DNA of 64,000 nt from Trichomonas vaginalis G3 (taxonomy: Eukaryota > Parabasalia > Trichomonadida > Trichomonadidae): NCBI RefSeq assembly GCF_026262505.1, contig NC_067208.1, positions 4,535,962 to 4,599,961 of the forward strand, given 5' to 3'. The notes under the pieces were generated by a model. That model had not been told where the DNA came from. It searched no databases and was given only the letters and a program-made list of their open reading frames with translations. A program made the translations under genes and the position numbers. Of this stretch, positions 10,994 through 20,001 are shown piece after piece (the stretch's first letter is position 1; every line of letters begins with the position of its first letter).

Positions 10994-12080
10994 TAGGATT
11001 GTTAGATTCCCGACGATATGTGTCTTGGAAGATTTGCCTGGTGTCATCATAGTGTCTTTAAATCAAAAATTTTATTTTGGAGTTAGTTTTATTGATTTTC
11101 AATAAAAACATTTCTAAAACAAGAAATAAAACGATAAAATATTTATATTATATAACTTAATATTAAAATAAATATCATTTTATTTTTTCATTGGTGTCGT
11201 CAACCATAATACATATTAAAAATTCAATGTGTCTTGCGGTTTCAAAAGACACCTCAAATTTAACGATAGCACAGACAGTAATTGAATTTTACCCATTGTA
11301 TTTAGTTTTTACCCTTTTTATTTTTAAGAATTAATGACTGAAACAGCCGTTTTGCTATGACCTCAATCACTTTTATTTATTATTTGAATACTATTTAATT
11401 TATTTTTGAATAGGCCAATTATATTGAGAAGCTCAATTTGAGACCACTTAATACATGAAATATCATAAATATTGAAATATTTAAAAGTGTATTTCAATAT
11501 TGAAATTATAAAAATTTATAATATTGAAATTGAGACAAATTAATATATCAATGTTTTTTTGAAATAACTCTCAAATATTATTTTTTTATTTATTTAATGA
11601 TGAATAAATATGATTGCTTTAGTCAATCATAAAAACTAATTTAAGTTTAAAATAATGAAAGGATAATTCGATCGTTTTTTAAAATACAATTATTTTTGAT
11701 GATTTGCAAGAATCTTTGAAAACAATATAATATAGGTTCTATTTTTGTAAAATTTATCCAAATCATGTATTACCTAAATTAAGATTAAATCGATGAAAGA
11801 ACCAAAAAGTGTGTATTGTGTTTTGTTGTTGCGTGTTGGATGCGGGATCCTGTTATTTCCGAAATCGACAAAAAATTTGGCTATTGAATTTCCGAAATCG
11901 AAATTATATTAATGTTTTTAATATTCTTATATCAAAAGGATTAAAGTTCATTAAGAGAAAAACAATTCTTCTTCTTCAATCTATTGGCGCATTTATTTCT
12001 ACACGCCAATAAGGAAGGGAAAATTATAAGACACCATGGTGTCTTCAAAACGCTAATTTTTGATATTTTTAACAACCCTA
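10994..12080 (+). mobile_element. hAT-like non-autonomous DNA transposon, copy A
   Basis: 1,087 bp. The ends are TAGGATTGTTA and its inverted partner TAACAACCCTA (one mismatch; the family end is TAGGGTTGTTA). Both sides carry the identical 8-bp duplication CACGTGAT (10986-10993 and 12081-12088). An 8-bp duplication with a TAGGG-type end suits the hAT superfamily. Just inside the ends are repeated GTGTCTT/AAGACAC motifs, including the perfect 18-base palindrome AAGACACCATGGTGTCTT at 12028-12045, the sort of subterminal repeat hAT transposases bind. There is no transposase. The only open frame is a 67-codon one (11809-12012) without an ATG, also open in copy B. Movement must have depended on an enzyme from elsewhere. 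Confidence 0.85.
12028..12045. repeat. 18-bp perfect palindrome near the right end of copy A
   Basis: AAGACACCATGGTGTCTT is perfectly self-complementary and sits 35 bases inside the element end. The same palindrome is present in copy B (15487-15504). It contains two facing GTGTCTT motifs that recur near both ends, and is probably a transposase-binding site. Confidence 0.7.
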
Positions 12081-12373
12081 CACGTGATCACACTTTTGAA
12101 AATTTTATAAGATATTTCAAATATTTTGGGGTAAATACACCGGCAACCCCTGGAAAATAATTTTTTGAGATAAAATTATGTGAAAACTAAATGTTTGTTA
12201 CTAATCATCTTTAAGAGTTTTCACAAGCATGTAAATACTGTCCAATTCAGATATATTCATATAGAATATAAATTCATTTTCTTTATCTGACCAAAAATCA
12301 TCAATTTCATTACATAACTAATATTTATTACTGTAATATAATAACAAACATATTAAAATAATATTGAAAATAA

Positions 12374-12979
12374 TTAGCAATTGCAATTACTCTTTTTTCT
12401 TTGATTTAGTGTAAGACTTATCTGGTCAAATTGATCTCTTTGATGACTGCTGCATAAATCAACCATTGCTAAGAAAGTTTCATCAATATTACTGCCATTA
12501 ACTGCTGAAGTAATAAGAGATTTAGAAATTTCATGTTCTTGAGCAAATTTTTCGGCAGCTAATAAAATTTCCTTGTCATATACTAAATCAGACTTATTTC
12601 CTATTAATAATGCCGGAACTTGCTGAATTCCATTCTTTTGAGCAAGTGATTTGAATTCTCCATACCAAAATTCTAAGCTTTCTAGACTTTTATGATTTGT
12701 AAGATCATAAACAAGGATACAACCATCAGATCCTCTATAATAATTCGGCGCTACGGACCTATATCTCTCCGAACCAGATGTATCCCAAATGTTTAATATG
12801 TATTTTGTATTGTTATGCGTTAGTTTTTTGGATAAAAACGAAAATCCTAAAGTTGCTGAATATGAGTTATCAAATGTTCCTTCTACAAAACGATTAATAA
12901 CACTTGTTTTACCTACAAAATACTCTCCTAACACAGTGATTTTTAACTGTGTTGAAGAGTTATCTGAATCAAGTGCCAT
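12374..12979 (-). CDS. Rab-like small GTPase
   Basis: 201 residues, typical Rab length. The nucleotide-binding boxes are visible: P-loop GEYFVGKTS (G1), threonine in ATLGFSF (switch I), WDTSGSERYRS (G3, with DTSG in place of the usual DTAG), NKSD (G4) and TSAVNG (G5). The C-terminus ends CNC, a CXC pattern for double geranylgeranylation, so the protein should associate with membranes. Rab proteins cycle between GDP and GTP and direct vesicle traffic; trichomonads have a very large Rab set. The exact subfamily is not clear, as switch I differs from well-known members. The start at 12979 is supported by an initiator immediately upstream. The gene lies between the two hAT-like copies but shows no damage. 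Confidence 0.9.
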   Translation of the reverse strand: MALDSDNSSTQLKITVLGEYFVGKTSVINRFVEGTFDNSYSATLGFSFLSKKLTHNNTKYILNIWDTSGSERYRSVAPNYYRGSDGCILVYDLTNHKSLESLEFWYGEFKSLAQKNGIQQVPALLIGNKSDLVYDKEILLAAEKFAQEHEISKSLITSAVNGSNIDETFLAMVDLCSSHQRDQFDQISLTLNQRKKSNCNC

Positions 12980-12985
12980 TTTTTT

Positions 12986-12995
12986 AAAAAAGTGA
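12986..12995 (-). promoter_or_regulatory. initiator-like site TCACTTTTTT
   Basis: Minus-strand TCACTTTTTT begins 16 bases before the Rab ATG at 12979. It fits the trichomonad initiator consensus and short 5' leader. Confidence 0.6.
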
Positions 12996-13742
12996 CATTT
13001 GATTGATTTATAAACATTCGTATTTTTACCAACGAACCGACTTTATGGGTCATCGCCATGCAAATTTTTATTCTTTCATTGAACTGCGGTTGTAGGATAG
13101 TTTCTTCAACTTTAATCTCATTCAAACCAAGGGGATTAAATAAGTTTGAAGAGGTTTAAATTGGGTTTTGAGGGGGGTTGTAAATTATATCGTACTCATT
13201 TGTGAGAATTGGAGGTTTTTACATTAAAATATTTTTGCCATTCTGTCAAAAATAAAGTAGCTGATAACCAAAATGGCTCAAAGAGATTTTATCCTTTTCG
13301 TGTCGATTCTAAAATTTATCATTAGATCGGCACCTGAACCCATCAGCAATTTTTGTACCCGAAAAATTTGGAAACGCTAATTGAAATTAGTTGGAACCAA
13401 CTTCTCTGATAAACCTAGAATTGAAAAACATTCATACACAGAAAATGAGACGATTTCATCAACTTTTCTCTCATTCATACCAAGCATGAACAAAAACACA
13501 AACAGTAAAAATAATAACTTAATGTTAATTCGAAAAACAGTTATTATATCTCTTTTATCTTATTAATAAGACAGATATAACTAGTTTTATTCTTATTTAT
13601 TTATATATGGCGAATATCAAAATACTATTGAAAGTTTTGCATTATGTTGTTAGAGAATTGGATATTCTATATTTTGAATATTTTCGTAGTATCAGTATAA
13701 AGAATATAAAAAGTAGTGATCAATTATTAATTTTATTCAAAA
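12996..13742. other. intergenic, contains copy 2 of the dispersed repeat
   Basis: No gene is supported between the Rab promoter and the 3' end of the membrane-protein gene. The repeat at about 13150-13350 is the only structure. Short frames at 13381-13566 and 13607-13816 have spacer-like composition. Confidence 0.5.
13150..13350 (+). repeat. diverged dispersed repeat, copy 2
   Basis: Partner of 1896-2050 (opposite strand). The two share the block around AAAATGGCTCAAAGAGATTT and the upstream block GGGTTTTGAGGGG, with about 55 bases inserted here between the blocks. Confidence 0.55.
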
Positions 13743-14516
13743 TTAAACTTCTGCGCCAACAGATTTATCATCAGCCTTTTTGCGAAATACAAATATGTAT
13801 ACACAAACGCCAATAACAACAGCGACAATAACAACTGCAACGACAATTCCAACTATGAGGCCAACTTTAGATCCTTTTGATCCGGAGCCACCACTACTTC
13901 CGGATGGTCCTTTCTCCGAGCCACTACCTCCATGTCCATCTCCAGATTCATCACTTCCGGATGAAGGGGCTGTAACAGTAACAAACATGCCAGTATTGTT
14001 TGTTGTGATATCTGTTTCATTACACATATTGTATTTGGATGGCTTATCCTTGCTTTTCGAAATATATTGATTACTTCCTTTATAAGATATTTGATTATTT
14101 GAAAAAGAATTCGATAGAAAAGTATAATTTTGTTTGGGTATTCCTGTGTAAGCATATATAATTGAGTATTGATAATTGTAATTATCCGTGATATAAGGTT
14201 GTTGTAGTGGATATGTGATATTTGATGCATCAGTAACAGTAACTTGTGATGATTCTAACTCCACCAAAATCGGACCTTTAACTGTCAGGTTTGTATTGTT
14301 ACCTTTAATCACAAATTTGCAGACTTTTGTATCTGAGATAGTGAGGCCACTAATATTGGATTTCTGAATTTCATATACACCATATTCTTCTTTGCAGCTG
14401 ATTGTTGTTCCATTGTTTACGTTATTTAGGACACTAGAGTGGGTATGGTGCATCATATTAGTAAATTGTGTAGATAGGCTTTTGGCTAAACCTAAGATAG
14501 GAAGTAAAGGTATCAT
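13743..14516 (-). CDS. type I membrane protein with Gly/Ser-rich stalk
   Basis: About 257 residues from ATG 14516. An initiator lies directly before this ATG, and the sequence after it (MIPLLPILGLAKSLS) is a good signal peptide, which rules out the upstream frame extension to 14582. The ectodomain is beta-rich with several N-glycosylation sites. It is followed by a low-complexity stalk rich in Ser, Gly and Pro, a long transmembrane helix (VGLIVGIVVAVVIVAVVIGV) and a short basic tail (RKKADDKSVGAEV). The tail resembles that of the mariner-split gene (ending GDEV). Probably a plasma-membrane surface protein. No enzyme or adhesin domain is recognisable. Confidence 0.75.
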   Translation of the reverse strand: MIPLLPILGLAKSLSTQFTNMMHHTHSSVLNNVNNGTTISCKEEYGVYEIQKSNISGLTISDTKVCKFVIKGNNTNLTVKGPILVELESSQVTVTDASNITYPLQQPYITDNYNYQYSIIYAYTGIPKQNYTFLSNSFSNNQISYKGSNQYISKSKDKPSKYNMCNETDITTNNTGMFVTVTAPSSGSDESGDGHGGSGSEKGPSGSSGGSGSKGSKVGLIVGIVVAVVIVAVVIGVCVYIFVFRKKADDKSVGAEV

Positions 14517-14520
14517 TTTG

Positions 14521-14529
14521 AAATAATGA
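14521..14529 (-). promoter_or_regulatory. initiator-like site TCATTATTT
   Basis: TCATTATTT on the minus strand starts 13 bases before ATG 14516, with a second TCACTT directly upstream. It is a near-ideal trichomonad initiator and decides the start of the membrane-protein gene. Confidence 0.65.
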
Positions 14530-15443
14530 AGTGAATGATTCAAATTTGTTTCTACTTCAATTCGATTATAATTTCTGAACACTCTTCAAGAAATTCTTAA
14601 TTTCATTCAATAGTATTTCATATTGTCGAAGTCCATATTTATATATGATTAAGATCACCAATGGGACAAATCCATTTCAAATTCAAATTCGAAAATGTTT
14701 CTAACAGAAATATTAATTCTTGTACTAATGGTAGATATAACTTCAATGCTAGGATTGTTAAAAATGCAAAAAATCAAAAAATATTAGTCAAATTAATTTG
14801 AACATTTAAAACGTTTTTCTTTGACACAAGTCTAAATTCATGATTCAATCTGTACTATGAAAAAATTGTATCTTGAAATTATAATTAGAATTCAATGTGT
14901 TTTTGTGAATTAAATACTTATTGAATCGAGATCTTTTCTTAATTCAATGATAATTTTATAATTAATTATAAATACAATGAAACATATTCGAAATTGAAAA
15001 GAATGACTTTTTCTGTTCTTTCAATCATTCAATTTGAATTTTGCAATATTGGATTTCTCATTAAATACCTATTAAATACAACAAGCAATTTAACTTACAT
15101 TCAAATTTATTTGTGTTTTATTCAATCTTCTCAAAACTTATAATTTTCGGCTATACCATGTTTATATGCTATATAATATAATAAACCTATAATAGTATCA
15201 TTCTTTCAATTATTTGAAGAGAAAACCGAAAAAATCTATTTTCGGTCTATAACAAATTAATTATAATACCCATCAATTCAAATTTTTTGGGTCCCTTTTT
15301 CAACGAAATCATAATGCCCAAAGCTCAGAAAAGGTTTGGAGTATATTTCTAATATATATAATTATTACTCACATTTAATATATATAATTATTACTCACAT
15401 TTAATATATATAATTATTCCTCACAATTTTTGAGTGAATATTC
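14530..15443. other. intergenic, AT-rich, ends in a 27-bp tandem repeat
   Basis: No gene is seen. The only structure is a tandem repeat at 15350-15427 directly before the target duplication of hAT-like copy B. Confidence 0.5.
15350..15427. repeat. 27-bp tandem repeat, about three units
   Basis: Three near-identical units of TAATATATATAATTATTACT followed by CACATTT; the last unit has one change and is cut short. The array lies 16 bases left of the 8-bp duplication of copy B. Confidence 0.8.
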
Positions 15444-15451
15444 AATTAGTG

Positions 15452-16568
15452 TAGGGTTGTTAAAAATATCAAAAATTAGCGTTTTGAAGACACCATGGTG
15501 TCTTATAATTTTCCCTTCCTTATTGGCGTGTAGAAATAAATGCGCCAATAGATTGAAGAAGAAGAATTGTTTTTCTCTTAATGAACTTTAATCCTTTTGA
15601 TATAAGAATATTAAAAACATTAATATAATTTCGATTTCGGAAATTAAATTTCCAAATTTTTTGTCGATTTCGGAAATAACAGGATCCCGCATCCAACACG
15701 CAACAACAAAACACAAAACACACTTTTTGGTTCTTTCATCGTTTTAATTGTAATTTATGTAATACATGATTTGGATAAATTTTACAAAAATAGAACCTAT
15801 ATTATATTCTTTTCAAAGATTCTTGCAAATCATCAAAAATAATTGTATGTTAAAAAAAGATCAAATTATCCTTTCATTATTTTAAACTTAAATTCGTTTT
15901 TATGATTGACTAAAGCAATCATATTTATTCATCATTAAATAAACAAAAAAATAATATTTGAGAGTTATTTCAAAAAAAAAACACATTGAATTTATTAATT
16001 TGTCTCAATTTCAGTATTATAAATTTTTATAATTTCAATATTTTGAAATACACTTTTTAATATTTCAATATTTATGATATTTCAATGTATTAAGTGGTCT
16101 CAAATTGAGCTTCTCAAATATAAGTTGGCCTATTCAAATAATAAAATTAAATAATATTTAAAATAATAAATAAAAGTGATTGAGGCCATAGCAAAACGGC
16201 TGTTTCAGTCATTAATTCTTAAAAATAAAAAGGGTAAAAACTAAATAAAATGGGTAAAATTCAATAGTGTCTGTGCTATCGTTCAATTTGAAGGTGTCTT
16301 TTGGAACCGCAAGACACATTGAATTTTTAAATAGTGTATTATGGTTTGACAGACACCAATGAAAAAAATAAAATGATATTTATTTTAAATATATAAGATC
16401 CTTATATAAAATATAAATATTTTATCGTTTTATTTTCTTATTTTAGAAATGTTTTTTATTGAAAAATCAATAAAACTAACTCCAAAATAAAATTTTTGAT
16501 TTAAAGACACTATGATGACACCAGGCAAATCTTCCAAGACACCTATCGTCGGGAATCTAACAACCCTA
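15452..16568 (-). mobile_element. hAT-like non-autonomous DNA transposon, copy B (inverted)
   Basis: 1,117 bp, the same element as 10994-12080 in opposite orientation, visibly about 90% or more identical. Its ends are TAGGGTTGTTA and the perfect inverse, and it is flanked by its own 8-bp duplication AATTAGTG (15444-15451 and 16569-16576). The two copies have different target duplications, so they are independent insertions and not a segmental inversion. Like copy A it has no transposase, carries the 18-base palindrome (15487-15504), and keeps a 67-codon frame open (15520-15723) without an ATG. Confidence 0.85.
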
Positions 16569-16689
16569 AATTAGTGCGTTTCACCGAATTTTTTTAAAAT
16601 ATGATCTACATTGATGTACAAACTATTATCCATATTTTTACTTGTTCTATTATTTAAAAAAATTAGGGCTGTACAAGATTTAAAAAAAC

Positions 16690-16760
16690 ATTGCCGGGTT
16701 ACCGTAGAGGCCTAAAAAAATCGCGCCTCGGCGGCAAGCCGCCTCGGCATTAAGAATGCG
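16690..16760. other. GC-rich patch with GCCTCGGC repeats
   Basis: In a ~20% GC background, this patch contains GCCTCGGC twice, separated by GGCAAGCC, which allows a GGC/GCC hairpin. It resembles the edge of a mobile element or a structured RNA, but nothing more can be said. Confidence 0.35.
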
Positions 16761-16784
16761 CATCTAAATTTTTATATGTCCTTC

Positions 16785-16880
16785 TTTCTTTTATTTTTCC
16801 CTTCCCTTCCTTTTCTTTTTCTTTTTTTCCCTCCTCTTGCTCTCATTTACCTTTTTTTTCCTTTTCTCATCATTTTTCAA
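16785..16880 (+). repeat. pyrimidine-rich tract
   Basis: About 95 bases almost entirely C and T, for example CCCTTCCCTTCCTTTTCTTT. Low-complexity; such tracts can form triplex DNA, but no function is implied here. Confidence 0.7.
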
Positions 16881-18028
16881 AATTTAAAATTTTTATCAAA
16901 AATCATGCCTATAAAAGCAGATTATGGAACCTTTTAATGCCTCTTAATCAATATTATACAGCATAAAGCATATTAAATGAAAGTAATTACGTATAAATTT
17001 ATTTTATTATCTTATTTATTAATTCTTTAGCATGTATTGTTTAATATTAACTTTTCTGTACATTAAATATGATATCTCCAAAGTATGAATGCCTTGTAAC
17101 GAAACGAAAACTTAATTTTATGTTGAATATTTGTCACAAACATTAGATTATTAAAATATATGTTGGATATCCCTTAGTATGAGACTTCATGACTCTTGTT
17201 GTCTAACGTGAGCTTTGGATTGCAAGCTTGCTACAGCACATAAGTATTCTGTGGTTAAAAAAACCACATGAGCTTTAAAAACTATAAAACCAAAAATAAT
17301 TGTTATAATTTAAATGAAGAAGTAATTTAAAACGATTTTATTTATGATCAAATTTTATATATTTTTTGGATCAAATCCATTTTAATAGAATTTATATACT
17401 ATTCATCTATTAGTAAACACTACCGTATATTATTTTTTAAGCTATCTTATTTTTTGAAATTTTATTCAAATCTTTGGTCGCAAGAAGAATTGCATGATAA
17501 ATAAAAACATTTAATCAAAGTCAATTTTATTTTTCATATTCAAATGGACTGAGTGTTAACATTTAACATTTTTTGCTAATTGTCGTCAAAAATTAGGCGT
17601 AAAGCAAAAATTGATATTTCATATGGTTTTATGATAGATAAGCATTATATTCCCACTCATTATATTCGTCAATTTTGAGGTTTATCCTTCGCTTTTAAGA
17701 TCATTGAATTTGATTTTTATATAAAATAGTTATATATTAGAAAATAATATGAGTTTATATGATATTATTTTTCAGAAGATTTCATTCTATATGCCTATGA
17801 AAAGTACTCTCAAAACTAACTTTTTCCTAATTATAATTAAATCTAGAATATTGTATTATGCTTAGTATTATTTCATTTTTCTCATTCAATTTAGAATTTA
17901 CAAATGTCAAAAAATTGAGAGCTGTCACTTTTGATGAATTTCTGTTTATTACAGCATTGTTATTAATAATGAAAAATAAAGCTTATTTCAATGAAAATTG
18001 TTCTGCAAATTTATTTCACTTTTGACCT

Positions 18029-18290
18029 CACTTTTTCCGTAATTCAATTTTTTTACTTTTAATATTTTAGATCTTCATAATATCATTTGAAAAATTAACC
18101 ATATAAAAAATCAAGTTATCAATTCACTTTTTCCGTAATTCAAAAATCAAAAAATAAATAATATATCTTTTTATCAAATATTATTATTATATTCTATGAA
18201 AAATGAGGTCCGGAAATTTTGCGGATTCCCGTAACTCAATTTTACGGAAAAAGTGCAGTAAACTATTCAAAATACGGAAAAATTGGTGTA
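18029..18290. repeat. dispersed 19-mer CACTTTTTCCGTAATTCAA, direct and inverted
   Basis: Perfect copies at 18029-18047 and 18125-18143 on the plus strand. Shortened inverted copies (TTTTACGGAAAAAGTG) lie at about 18240-18255, and a weaker one begins near 18270. The arrangement resembles a small fold-back element, but no target duplication was found. Confidence 0.5.
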
Positions 18291-19052
18291 AACTAATGAT
18301 TTTACGGTAAAATCACGGAAAGTCCCGGAAGAATATATGTGCCTATATGAAATTATACAAAAATGAATCAAACGCATTTTAAAAGATTGTTCTTGTATTA
18401 TAAATGCTATTCGCAGATTTATTAGTTGAAGAAAATTACCAAATTTTTGCCGATTTACAAAAAATGATTTACAAAGCATATTTTTATAAGGCTTTAAAAA
18501 TCTTTAAAATGTGACCGGTGACGGAAATCCATGGTAACCAACCGCGGTTCCCGTTTGGAATGCCATAAAAAAAATCGTTTTTTGAATAGTTACTTTTTCT
18601 TAGCGTAAGTCAAGAACTATAAAATATGAAAAAGATTTCGAATTTTCATATATTTAGTTCGCAATAATACTAATACTATGAAGTATAGATCCGTATTTTT
18701 CCCAAGTGAGCGGGGTATCTCCAATCCCAGCCCTATCGTCCTCCCAGTGTCAGTTTTCAATATAAAATCCAAATTTTTTAAAAAAATAAAAATTTCGAGA
18801 AATTTTTCTAATTTTTTTCTTTGATTTCAATAATTCAAAATAAATTTGGGAGTAAAAAGACACTATTTAATGAAATTCATATGAGTGAATGTGGATAAAT
18901 ACTCTCAAAACATACAATTTATCTATTTTTCTTTATATTATCAACTAATTAGTGATAATTTTTTTTGAATCAGATTTTTTTTCATTAAAAACATAATATA
19001 TAACACAACAATGATGCACACATACGTATCTACACATCAAAATATAAAGCTT

Positions 19053-19136
19053 GTTTTGGTCTGGGCATCCCAACCCAAAATTCTTAAAAAATTGAATAAA
19101 ATTGAATACTTGGGGCTGGGATACCCATCCCAAAAC
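19053..19136. repeat. imperfect fold-back, 24-bp arms
   Basis: Arms 19053-19076 and 19112-19136 are inverted copies with 20 of 24 matches. They begin GTTTTGG, contain TGGGYATCCCA and end in CCC, with an AT-rich loop between. Two mismatches are C/T or A/G changes that would allow wobble pairs in RNA. It is the first stem of the hairpin series inside the 18684-20278 element. Confidence 0.65.
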
Positions 19137-19407
19137 CGAATTGAATTTTTTGAATTAAAGAATATATTTATGTATTTATAATATACATGTGATGTCTATA
19201 AAAAATACTAAATTCTAAAAAAAATTCAATTTATTCAAAACGTATACTAAGTGATCACTTCATTAGTAGGATCAGCAATCCTACTAAATGGTGAGAACGC
19301 CACTAACTAAAAAGGGAGTCCTTGGAGCTCTTGATCTCTTGTCAGTAGAGTTCATAATGAGGCATGGCATATACTGATTAGAGATCAGAGCAATCCTACC
19401 TTACCTT

Positions 19408-19701
19408 CAGGAGCTACAAAGCTCCTAATCGCTACGAGAGGGAGCCTTGGAGCTCCTGAAGCTCATCAGCAGAGGCTATTTACCATTTGGGCCTCTTCTG
19501 ATGAAAGATGCGAAACACGTCTACGAACCAGGAGCTTCAAAGCTTCTAATCCTTACTAAAGGGAGCTTTGGAGCTCCTGAGTCTCCATCAACAGAGTCCC
19601 AGATGGTAAATGTCCTTTTCTGATGAAAGATGCGAAACACATCTCCGAACCAGGAGCTCCAAAGCTCCTAATCCTTACGAAAGGGAGCTTTGGAGCTCCT
19701 G
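19408..19701. repeat. 121-122 bp tandem repeat, each unit carrying hairpins
   Basis: Units start at 19408, 19529 and 19651. Each opens with a hairpin whose arms are CAGGAGCT...GCTCC and GGGAGC...AGCTCCTG around the loop TAATCSYTACKARA; in the third unit the stem is perfect over 18 bp. In units 1 and 2 it is followed by an ATCAGCAGAGG/CCTCTTCTGAT hairpin and by a 5-bp stem with the 7-base loop CGAAACA. In the small stem, AGATG pairs with CGTCT in unit 1 and CATCT in unit 2, so pairing is conserved. The third unit stops after the first hairpin. Confidence 0.75.
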
Positions 19702-19720
19702 AAACTCCTTTTACTATAAA

Positions 19721-19782
19721 ATAGGACAGTTTTCTTCTGAGGTTCTCATCAAATCTAAGACTTCAGAAGAAAGCTGTCCTAT
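19721..19782. repeat. long hairpin D1, 20+ bp stem
   Basis: ATAGGACAG and CTGTCCTAT close the stem. After one G/T-type mismatch the stem continues TTTCTTCTGA/TTCAGAAGAAA. The apex contains TCTCATCAAAT, shared with D2 and D3. Confidence 0.75.
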
Positions 19783-19823
19783 CAATGTATACTTACACTC
19801 TCATGGACTACAAGTGTACAATT

Positions 19824-19886
19824 TTAAGGCAGAGATTATCCGAGGCCTCTCATCAAATGAGGGACCTCGGATAATCTCTACCTTAA
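19824..19886. repeat. long hairpin D2, about 27-bp stem
   Basis: Arms TTAAGG-c-AGAGATTATCCGAGG and CCTCGGATAATCTCT-a-CCTTAA, with CTCAT/ATGAG at the tip around a three-base loop (CAA). There are only a few unpaired positions. Confidence 0.8.
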
Positions 19887-19946
19887 GTAGTCAAATAACT
19901 TTTCTCACTATTTAGGAACAAAAGAACAAGAGTTGGAGTACTTTAA

Positions 19947-20001
19947 GGCAAGATTCTTCCGAAATCTCTCATCGAATGAGAGACTTCGGAAGGACCTTGC
20001 C
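19947..20001. repeat. long hairpin D3, related to D2 but with a different stem
   Basis: Arms GGCAAG...CTTCCGAA-a-TCTCTCAT and ATGAGAGA-c-TTCGGAAG...CTTGCC. It shares the 5' TTTAAGGCA start and the TCTCATCRAATGAG apex with D2, while several stem bases have changed on both arms. Confidence 0.8.

Larger units (their letters stand above)
16577..18675. other. 2.1 kb non-coding, AT-rich, with a few odd motifs
   Basis: No protein gene is supported. It holds a GC-rich palindromic patch (16690-16760), a pyrimidine-rich tract (about 16785-16880) and a cluster of CACTTTTTCCGTAATTCAA repeats (18029-18290). The sequence TAGGGCTGTACAAGA at 16664 looks like a hAT-type end, but I found no partner end or target duplication. 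Confidence 0.5.

Noticed and set aside
11809-12012. 67-codon frame in the hAT-like copies as a gene
   Set aside because: It has no ATG and no recognisable domain. Conservation in copy B is expected from overall similarity, so it is mentioned only within the element.
16664-18735. A second hAT-like element from TAGGGCTG (16664) to CAGCCCTA (18735)
   Set aside because: Only the first 8 bases match at the two ends and the flanks show no target duplication. The right end also falls inside the better-supported 18684-20278 element.
19498-19515. Possible hammerhead ribozyme core (CTGATGA ... GAAAC), repeated at about 19619-19638
   Set aside because: CTGATGA is fully paired as the 3' arm of the 19463-19504 stem, the intervening AAGATGC cannot form stem II, and GAAAC is in the loop of the next small hairpin.
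19408-19701. Tandem repeats as a CRISPR-like array
   Set aside because: The units are 121 bp with no alternation of constant repeats and unique spacers, and the setting is eukaryotic.
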